A stretch of 64,000 nucleotides of DNA, from assembly GCA_035772405.1 (NCBI GenBank), contig JAYKKM010000041.1, positions 868,001 through 932,000 of the forward strand, read 5' to 3'. This DNA is from Chrysogorgia sp. JL179-B06. Its lineage: Eukaryota; Cnidaria; Anthozoa; Scleralcyonacea; Chrysogorgiidae. Made by a program: the position numbers and the translations under genes. Shown here piece by piece: positions 56,395 to 64,000 of this stretch (position 1 is its first letter; each line of letters begins with the position of its first letter). Under the pieces are notes generated by a model, which saw only the letters and a program-made list of their open reading frames with translations, ran no database searches and was not told the origin of the DNA.

Positions 56395-56703
56395 ATGACA
56401 GGTAGAAAAGAAAACCCCGTCGGCGTTGACGAGTTTTGTCGTCTATGTGATTGCTCGTTAACGAATAAATAGGGTTCTATTGGCTCGTTTGTTAATCTCT
56501 TCAAAACTTCGCAGAGAGAGAAATTACAAGGGAAAATCCTCGCTGCTTTGTGCTCAGAGATTGGACAACATCTCGAAGAAAACCAAGATAGCTCAAGCAG
56601 AATCTGTCCAACTTGTTCCAGAAAGATATTGAACTGTTCTCAGCTTTATTTATTTATTTATTTATCAGTTCAAAGTGTGCGACCTCTCGTTCTAAAGTTG
56701 TGA
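56395..56703 (+). pseudogene. Zinc-finger-like (ZAD-type) exon, stop-containing copy
   Basis: ATG at 56395 is followed by a frame with Cys-x2-Cys (FCRLCDCS), a TAG at 56470-56472, then [30 protein letters not shown] and a second Cys-x2-Cys ([16 protein letters not shown]). It ends at TGA 56701. The spacing resembles the ZAD zinc-finger-associated domain, but the assignment is from pattern only. The 60.3-kb copy reads Tyr (TAC) where this has TAG. Confidence 0.55.
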
Positions 56704-56754
56704 TAAAAATCCTATCTCGCACCTATCTCGCACCTATCTCGCACCTTTTCTGGT

Positions 56755-58290
56755 TCTTTTCTATAATAATGTAATTTAAAATTAAATATATACAGTACAT
56801 GCTGCACTACACTACACTTGTTTCATTGTGAAGAGGAGGTGATTTGGTTATGAATGTTGTCTTTACTTCTAACAATTTGATGGATGGCTTTTCTGGTTCT
56901 TTTCTATAATAATGTAATTTAAAATTAAATATATACAGTAGATGCTGCACTACACTACACTTGTTTCATTGTGAAGAGGAGGTGAATTGGTTATGATTGT
57001 CATCTTTACTTCTTAACAATTTGATGGATGGCTTTTCTGGTTCTTTTCTATAATAATGTAATTTAAAATTAAATATATACAGTACATGCTGCACTACACT
57101 ACACTTGTTTCATTGTGGAGAGGAGGTGAATTGGTTATGATTGTCATCTTTACTTCTTAAGAATTTGATGGATGGCTTTTCTGGTTCTTTTCTATAATAA
57201 TGTAATTTAAAATTAAATATATACAGTAGATGCTGCACTACACTACACTTGTTTCATTGTGGAGAGGAGGTGAATTGGTTATGATTGTCATCTTTACTTC
57301 TTAACAATTTGATGGATGGCTTTTCTGGTTCTTTTCTATAATAATGTAATTTAAAATTAAATATATACAGTAGATGCTGCACTACACTACACTTGTTTCA
57401 TTGTGAAGAGGAGGTGAATTGGTTATGATTGTCATCTTTACTTCTTAACAATTTGATGGATGGCTTTTCTGGTTCTTTTCTATAATAATGTAATTTAAAA
57501 TTAAATATATACAGTAGATGCTGCACTACACTACACTTGTTTCATTGTGGAGAGGAGGTGAATTGGTTATGATTGTCATCTTTACTTCTTAAGAATTTGA
57601 TGGATGGCTTTTCTGGTTCTTTTCTATAATAATGTAATTTAAAATTAAATATATACAGTACATGCTGCACTACACTACACTTGTTTCATTGTGGAGAGGA
57701 GGTGATTTGGTTATGAATGTTGTCTTTACTTCTAACAATTTGATGGATGGCTTTTCTGGTTCTTTTCTACAATAATGTAATTTAAAATTAAATATATACA
57801 GTACATGCTGCACTACACTACACTTGTTTCATTGTGAAGAGGAGGTGAATTGGTTATGATTGTCATCTTTACTTCTTAACAATTTGATGGATGGCTTTTC
57901 TGGTTCTTTTCTATAATAATGTAATTTAAAATTAAATATATACAGTACATGCTGCACTACACTACACTTGTTTCATTGTGGAGAGGAGGTGAATTGGTTA
58001 TGATTGTCATCTTTACTTCTTAACAATTTGATGGATGGCTTTTCTGGTTCTTTTCTATAATAATGTAATTTAAAATTAAATATATACAGTACATGCTGTA
58101 CTACACTTGTTTCATTGTGGAGAGGAGGTGATTTGGTTATGAATGTTGTCTTTACTTCTAACAATTTGATGGATGGCTTTTCTGGTTCTTTTCTACAATA
58201 ATGTAATTTAAAATTAAATATATACAGTACATGCTGCACTACACTACACTTGTTTCATTGTGAAGAGGAGGTGAATTGGTTATGATTGTC
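56755..58290. repeat. Short-monomer satellite block (about 144-146 bp units)
   Basis: About ten units of the same satellite, each lacking a segment of about 25 bp (the GGGATAAAAGGTTGTATCTG stretch), so GGTTCTT runs straight into TTCTATAATAATG. Units alternate between GTCATC/CTTAAC and GTTGTC/CTAAC variants, which indicates multi-unit amplification. Confidence 0.93.
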
Positions 58291-58305
58291 ATCTTAACTA
58301 CCTTG

Positions 58306-58465
58306 GTCAGTCTTAAATCTTCAACACGTTATTTATCTAACTGCGTTTGTCTGCATTAGCATCTACCCGCTCTTCCTCTCCATACAAATAGCGACAGAGA
58401 ATCTGTTTTCTAACTTTCCTTCTTTTTAAAAATTCGTCACCGATTCTTGAGTCACCCTCTGAAAT
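58306..58465 (-). pseudogene. C3orf38-like exon 2, divergent relic
   Basis: Near-duplicate of 49735-49891 (FLKRRKVRKQILCRYLY-type, ending VLKI and a stop), with a deletion next to the acceptor. Confidence 0.55.
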
Positions 58466-58775
58466 GCACAAACAATTGAATTTGATAGACAAACCATTGA
58501 ATTTGATACACAAACCAGGTTGCTCTAAAATCTCTTTCGTCTTCTTAGGAATTCCTCGCCGTCCTGGGCGCTTTCTCGATATATGAACAAACCGAAATTC
58601 AAATAATCGCTAATCCTAACCCAAATCCTAACCCTAGAACTGACTTGGGTTGATGTTATAATAATTTTAAATTTCGGTTGCTCATATCGAGACCTTGCCC
58701 GAAAGGGGACGGGTGTTCTACAATGACCGAGCGACGGGAGCGTCTATATTGCCTTAATATTGGTGCCTATATTAC

Positions 58776-59154
58776 CTGCTGTCTTTGGACATCCCACAAC
58801 TCCAGCACGTTGGTAATTACGTTAATTTTGCTCGTATTTGGAGTAACGTGCTGGCCCTCTCCTCGGAGGTACTCCATGAGAATATTTTTAATCACTTTTC
58901 TTCTCTTCAGAAATTGCTCCCCATTGCAAGAATAATTAGTAATGGCTATCAAAGCCTCTGAAATGCACAAACAATTGAATTTGATATCAAATGTCTAACT
59001 CTGTGAATGTTTATTTATTAAGAGAAATAGCTGTTTGAGGTACATTCACTAATATCACATTCCCGGTTACGGTGTTTGTCAGTTTAATGACATCGTCCAA
59101 CTGAAGTAATTCTAGTATTTTCCTACAACCTTCTCGCTCCACTTCGTCCAGCAT
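58776..59154 (-). pseudogene. C3orf38-like exon pair, exon 1 shortened
   Basis: Exon 1 (59154-59044): MLDEVEREGCRKILELLQLD, then DVIKLTNTVTGNVILVN, missing its last codons so that the GT follows AAT. The donor phase no longer fits exon 2. Exon 2 (58957-58776) is fully open (ALIAITNYSCNGEQFLKRRK, ending LELWDVQRQQ). Confidence 0.6.
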
Positions 59155-59275
59155 AGTTAAAGAGTTAAACACGCAACTTACGCCAACTTTTCGCCCCCTT
59201 TTATTATATGGCAAAGCTACTTCCGGTGAAATCGCGTGCGGTCTGTTATTTCCTGGTCAAGACCAACCTATAGCC
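59155..59275 (-). promoter_or_regulatory. Promoter block with CCAAT segment deleted
   Basis: ETS (CCGGAAGT) and TATA-like sites are retained on the - strand, but about 25 bp including the CCAAT box are deleted between GAAATCGCGTG and CGGTCTGTTA. Confidence 0.5.
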
Positions 59276-59537
59276 TGCGAAGCGGCCCTCCGGGTGTACG
59301 TAACTTATCACGCTCCTTTATTTGACCAATGAAATCGCACCGGAAGTAAACTTTGCATGAGATGTCAAAACAACTTTTTCACGTGTGGCAATGCCTGGGA
59401 ATTATGCAGAGTTAGTTAAGCAATCTCAATATATCATGGCATAATCACTTCGTGACCCAAAAATGGCCGCGAGCAAGCTTGTGAGCGCGCAAAGCATTAG
59501 CTGGACACTCATCCTTTAATATTGGTGCCGATATTAC

Positions 59538-59930
59538 CTGCTGTCTTCGGACATCCCACAACGCCAGCACGTTGGCAACAACATTAATTTTGCTCGTATT
59601 TGGAGCAACGTGCTGGCCCTCTCCTCGGAGGTACTCTATCAGAATATTTTTAATAACTTTTCTTCTCCTCAGAAATTGCTCCCCATTGCAAGAGTAATTA
59701 GTTATGGCTATCAAAGCCTCTGAAATGCACAAACAATTGAATTTGATATCAAATGTGTAACTCTGTGAATGTTTATTTATTAAGAGAAATAGCTGTTTGA
59801 GGTACAGACCTTGTTTGGAATTCACTAATAGCACATTCCCAGTTACAGTGTTTGTCAGTTTAACGACATCTACCAACTGGAGCAATTCGAGTATTTTGCT
59901 GCAACCTTCTCGCTCCACTTCGTCCAGCAT
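59538..59930 (-). CDS. C3orf38-like N-terminal exon pair, intact, with in-frame intron
   Basis: Exon 1 (59930-59810, 121 nt): MLDEVEREGCSKILELLQLV, then DVVKLTNTVTGNVLLVNSKQ. Intron 59809-59720 is 90 nt, GT-AG, has no stop in the reading frame and a length divisible by three. Exon 2 (59719-59538): ALIAITNYSCNGEQFLRRRK, then VIKNILIEYLRGEG and VLALWDVRRQQ before GTAATA. Both spliced and unspliced forms stay open; unspliced, the frame continues to about 59445 (161 residues). A complete CCAAT/ETS/TATA block precedes the ATG. This and the 49.1-kb copy are the best candidates for function. No C-terminal exons are seen. Confidence 0.6.
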
Positions 59931-60294
59931 AGTTAAAACTTACGCCAACTTTTCGCCCCTTTTATTATATGGCAAAGCTACTTCCGGTGAAATCGCGTAC
60001 TCTGATTGGCTGAAACACGTCACGTGCGGTCTGTTATTTCCTGGTCAAGACCAACCTATAGCCTGCGAAGCGGCCCTCCTGTTGTGCGGGTGTAAGTAAC
60101 TTATCACGCTCCTTTATTTGACCAATGAAATCGCACCGGAAGTAAAATTTGCATGAGTCGTCAAAACAACTTTTTCACGTGTAGCAATGTTAGCCTGGGA
60201 ATTATGCGAGCTAGTTAAGCAATCTCAATATATCGTGGCATAATCACTGTAGTTTATACATGAACGAAAAACAACTCCGAAAAAAGTATACTCA
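59931..60294. promoter_or_regulatory. Head-to-head intergenic promoter region, copy 2
   Basis: On the - strand: CAGCCAATCAG (60003-60013), CCGGAAGT (about 59986-59979) and CATATAATAAAAGG lie upstream of the C3orf38-like ATG at 59930. On the + side the sequence leads to the zinc-finger-like exon at 60295. The best preserved of the four promoter blocks. Confidence 0.6.
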
Positions 60295-60556
60295 ATGTCG
60301 GTAGAAAAGAAAACCACGTCGGCGTTGACGATTTTTGTCGTCTTTGTGATTGCTCGTTAACGAATAAATACGGTTCTATTGGCTCGTTTGTTAATCTCTT
60401 CAAAACTTCGCAGAGAGAGAAATTACAAGGGAAAATCCTCGCTGCTTTGTGCTCAGAGATTGGACAACATCTCGAAGAAAACCCAGATAGCTCAAGCAGA
60501 GTCTGTCCAACTTGTTCCAGAAAGATATTGAACTGTTCTCAGCTTTATTTATTTAT
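60295..60556 (+). pseudogene. Zinc-finger-like (ZAD-type) exon, start-shifted copy
   Basis: Paralogue of 56395-56703. One base is lost just after the ATG (AATGTCGG against AATGACAGG), so the ATG frame stops early. The downstream frame is open: [20 protein letters not shown], then [20 protein letters not shown], then [15 protein letters not shown]. It then runs into TATCTCGCAC repeats and the (TA)n tract. Confidence 0.55.
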
Positions 60557-60602
60557 CACTTCAAAGTGTGCGACCGCGAATATCTCGCACCTATCTCGCA
60601 CC

Positions 60603-60903
<301 letters not shown>

Positions 60904-61750
60904 ATGCATAACTGGAAACGTTAGGTAATTAATTATCATAGATAAAATTACTCACTGACGAGCACGCCGTCTATGATTCACATCCTTGACTCAAGTAAAA
61001 GGTAGAAGCAGGCTGAAAAATTAATTGTGCCAAACTCTGCCCTTGAACATCACTGCAATCCTACTGCTGCTTCTTCTTCTGCCTGATTTTCAGCCTAAAA
61101 TATACATGTTTAGTACTAGTAACCTGGGGGATTGTGATGTTTCAAATTGATCAGTACATTACAGCCTCAAGGGCAATTCCACCATCCTGGACGTTACATT
61201 TGGATGAATTCCTGACACGAACATATTATTTTAAAAATACTAAAATAAATAATTTTTTCTTCATATTGTTTAGATAAATATGCTAAATGTTTTGTGGGAA
61301 GATTATGACTTTTAACGTTTTAGAATAAAATATATTTAACAAAACAAGAGTGTTGTGGACGTTACAGTGTGTGAAAAGCAAATGAAATTTGACCAAAAAA
61401 TATAAAATATACCATTTGGTTGCTGGATGAATCATCCTACAACCCAACGGTATACAAAGGCAACAACCATCAAGACATGCACAACTTATTTGTAGTTCAC
61501 TCAAAACTGTATGCAACAAAAGGATCCTCTTTGGCACATGTTTCCAAAACCACTACAATTCTAACTTTGTTGAACTGAACATAACTGAACAACCACAAAA
61601 ACAATGAGACCAACAAGACCAACAGCAGTACAACTGGGGACATTGGCAACACTATCATACATCGGAAACTATTACACATATTATTTAATGACCTTGCATC
61701 ATACTTGAAACCCATAACCTAATGTGAAAGAGACAAAGAACCACCTCACG
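60904..61750. other. Intergenic, nothing firm
   Basis: 60910-61110 resembles 50750-51070. The remainder is AT-rich without a supported exon. The - strand frames at 61283-61537 and 61497-61715 have no recognisable domain. Confidence 0.4.
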
Positions 61751-62230
61751 ACAGATAGAGTGCAATTTACAAGATCAAATGTAGGACTGCCAGGACACTT
61801 ATATTGGTGAGAACAGCAGAAACCTGTCTAACTGAACACAAACAAGTTTTTAAAAATAGGAACAGAACTAATCACATTACTCAACGCCACATACAAGTGA
61901 TCGTAAGGCAACATTGAGTAATGGACTTGGATGAATATATTGCCTTAAAGCCTGGTTTCCATATGGTCGCTACGCTGTCTTTACGGTCGCGGAAGTGAAG
62001 CAGTGAAGCGTGTTTCTTTTGTCATAACTTCTGCGACCGTAAAGACAGCGTAGCGACCATATGGAAACCAGGCTTTAGTATCGACTATAAACAGCAACTA
62101 AGGAGCTAACATTAGAAAGTTCGTATACAAACATGCAGGAATAGATCATGACAATTACCAACATGTTACAAAAGACTTCTTCACACTCATCAACGAACAA
62201 TGATGCAACTCTCACTAATTATTATACAAA
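61751..62230 (+). pseudogene. Decayed GIY-YIG segment of a Penelope-like retroelement
   Basis: In one frame: DCQDTYIGENSRNLS, the C-x(4)-YIGE-x-x-R-x-L core typical of the GIY-YIG endonuclease domain in Penelope-like elements, preceded by CNLQDQ and followed by NHITQRH. After an inserted MITE (61949-62074) the frame LTLESSYTNMQ resumes. There are several stops. In the family this domain cleaves the target DNA; here it is dead. Confidence 0.6.
61949..62074. mobile_element. Palindromic MITE, 126 bp, inside the GIY-YIG remnant
   Basis: The arms AGCCTGGTTTCCATATGGTC and its inverse continue through GCTACGCTGTCTTTACGGTC, about 43 bp perfect. The flanks TTAA (61945-61948) and TTAG (62075-62078) suggest a TTAA target with one mutation. 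Confidence 0.85.
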
Positions 62231-62314
62231 CAAACAATGACATAGTGAACCAGACGTATATATGTATATAGGCAAACCTGACAAACATGCTTTAGTTAAC
62301 TCTGAAGGTAACCG

Positions 62315-62732
62315 GGCATATTGTAAAACATGGACTGATAGAACATGGACTGGACTGATAAAACATGGACTGGTAAAACATGGACTGGTAAAACATGGAC
62401 TGATAAAACATGGACTGATAAAACATGGAGGGTTAGGATCTTTGTTGTTTTGGGGTTAGCGATTATTTGTTATAAAACATGGACTGGTAAAACATGTAAC
62501 GTGTAGCTGAATGTATGATGCTATACATTAACAAATAATCGCTAACCCCAAAACAACAAAGATCCTAATCCTCCATGTTTTACCAGTCCATGTTTTATCA
62601 GTCCATGTTTTATCAGTCCATGTTTTATCAGTCCATGTTTTATCAGTCCATGTTTTATCAGTCCATGTTTTATCAGTCCATGTTTTATCAGTCCATGTTT
62701 TATCAGTCCAGTCCATGTTTTACAACATGCCA
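62315..62732. repeat. 418-bp inverted repeat built of 15-bp tandem units
   Basis: Left arm: GGCAT, then AAAACATGGACTGAT units, then TTTTGGGGTTAGCGATTATT. Right arm: the inverse of the last, then ATGTTTTATCAGTCC units, ending ATGCC. The right arm has more units than the left. The centre is about 50-60 bp. Open frames across it arise because 15 is divisible by three. Confidence 0.88.
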
Positions 62733-62897
62733 GATAACCGCCGCTGAGAACGTCGAAACGTCGGTCACCAAAAATAGTCTTTCACAAGACTACAACAACC
62801 TGGACGATCAACTTCACACTTCTAATGGAACTTTAATTGATGATAATATTAAGCAATTTTTATCAGAAATGAATATAAACCCAAACATGAGATACAG
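62732..62897 (+). CDS. Possible exon or retroelement 3' piece
   Basis: An open frame between CCAG and a GTAGAT donor-like site encodes AENVETSVTKNSLSQDYNNL, then DDQLHTSNGTLIDDNIKQFL, ending NINPNMRYR. The GAACGTCGAAACGTCGGTC start resembles the tail of the Penelope-like repeats, so this may be part of that element rather than a host exon. Family not recognised. Confidence 0.25.
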
Positions 62898-63328
62898 GTA
62901 GATACTTTTAAAATTAAAGCACTTTGTTTTTGTTTTGCTGCTGAAGGTGATAAAATATATCAAGTGTCATTTTTTGATTCTCTGAAATTACTTTGAGATT
63001 GATTAAAAAAATATGTGCAAATCCATTACAAGGTTCCAAGAAAATATCATTGAATGCCTCCACAGTACTAGATTATTATTTCTTGTAAAATTCATTAATA
63101 ATTCATGAAGAAAATTCAAAAGAAATTAATATTTAATCAGCATCTTTAACCCAGGATAAAACATTGATTAATAAAACATCAATGTTTTATCAAAGTTAAC
63201 TTGCTGATTAATAAAACATCAATGTTTTGTCAAATTGAGCTTTTTCGGAGTTTAAATAATTTGTTTGTACCGTTTCAACAAATTCGAAACAAAGTTTGTA
63301 TTATATATTCTACTCATTTTACAAGTTC

Positions 63329-63426
63329 GTTAAAACATTCGCGGTCGATGTTTATGGGCAGTTACAACGGCTCGCGTGCGGCTCGCCATTGTAACTGCCC
63401 ATAAACATCGGCCGCTCATGTTTTAA
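63329..63426. mobile_element. Palindrome, about 98 bp, with TTAAAACAT ends
   Basis: The arms TTAAAACATTCGCGGTCGAT and inverse (from ATCGGCCGCTCATGTTTTAA) extend through GTTTATGGGCAGTTACAA, about 42 bp. The short centre is CGGCTCGCGTGCGG. Confidence 0.75.
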
Positions 63427-63669
63427 CTACATGAAAAGCATGAAATGTTTTATGGCAGTGTGATTGATAATCAGAAAATTCAGACGATTTTTGTTATTTG
63501 CAATTCTTTCCGAATAATATTTGTATCACCTAGCAGCAACATTGAACAAAGTTCTTAAAGTTTATGTGCAATGGCAGTTTTCAATTTTGACATCATTGAG
63601 TGCTGGTCTTTTGTGTTCTTTTCAATGTCAATATTGAAAAAGAAAATTGCTGCTGTACATCAACGTTGA

Positions 63670-63745
63670 GCAGCTGTCAAGCAAACTCTAAAATGTGTTG
63701 CTGTCCCAGAAGCATAAAATGAGAATGAAAATGTTGCAGGCTTTC
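63670..63745. mobile_element. Decayed half of the 15.95-kb MITE family
   Basis: CAAGCAAACTCTAAAATG, AGAAGCATAAAATGAGAATG and AAAATGTT correspond to the right half of 15951-16167 with many C-to-T and G-to-A type changes, consistent with CpG decay. Confidence 0.55.
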
Positions 63746-64000
63746 TGGCAAAAAGTAGGATCAAAGTCAATTGAACCGCCATGTTCTTTTGTTTCAATTG
63801 TGCAAATAATTTGTGAATGTCAGGGTTTGCTGTGATATTTTAAAAACAGCTTACCATATTTATTTTCCCAATGTCGTTCCACAATTGTTAGTCTCTTTGA
63901 GTGTAATACTTGTACTTAAGTTAAAAAGAACAAGTCATCTTTAGCAATAACTAATTGCTGTTGTCATTTCCGAGTTTAATGCCAGTAACTCAGTGTTTTA
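63746..64000. other. Intergenic, nothing recognised
   Basis: AT-rich window end without supported features. Confidence 0.5.

Overview
The window is metazoan nuclear DNA: AT-rich, intron-rich and repeat-dense, with GT-AG introns, AATAAA, non-autonomous DNA transposons, tRNA-derived SINE pieces, LINE tails and Penelope-like remnants. The mix of repeats and the C3orf38-like gene family suggest a cnidarian, probably an anthozoan. That assignment is an inference from memory; no search was run.

One gene can be read completely: an ataxin-2 orthologue (ATXN2) on the + strand. It has 21 coding exons between 17379 and 37894. All splice junctions keep phase and the exons sum to 2079 nt (692 residues plus stop). 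It carries an Lsm domain, an LsmAD domain and a PAM2 motif (poly(A)-binding-protein binding) and lacks a polyglutamine tract. Its introns hold many datable mobile elements and microsatellites, including a last intron that is almost entirely a tetranucleotide tract of about 1 kb.

Layout: 1-5.6 kb is intergenic DNA with palindromic MITEs, one possible secreted-protein first exon on the - strand, and a tRNA-like/hammerhead-like repeat. 5.6-15.5 kb is a roughly 4.9-kb segment present twice in direct tandem; the second copy carries a 499-bp MITE whose empty TTAA site is preserved in the first. 15.5-17.4 kb is the presumed ATXN2 upstream region. 17.4-38.1 kb is ATXN2. 38.2-41.5 kb holds a hAT-type MITE with a second element nested in it and a 20-bp minisatellite.

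41.5-60 kb is the most unusual part. It opens with a 5.6-kb satellite of about 166-bp monomers that has a higher-order repeat of about 2.39 kb. It continues with a - strand array of at least ten copies of the first two exons of a C3orf38-like (DUF4518-type) gene, separated by the same satellite. Several copies keep a CCAAT/ETS/TATA-type promoter directly upstream of the ATG. Two copies are arranged head-to-head with a + strand Cys-x2-Cys zinc-finger-like (ZAD-like) first exon. No C-terminal exons of the C3orf38-like gene are visible, so the array is either a graveyard of 5' ends or a set of mini-genes encoding only the N-terminal domain.

60-64 kb holds a long (TA)n tract, a decayed GIY-YIG segment of a Penelope-like element interrupted by a 126-bp MITE, a 418-bp inverted repeat built of 15-bp units, and further palindromes. 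No rRNA gene, CRISPR array or bacterial-type feature was seen.
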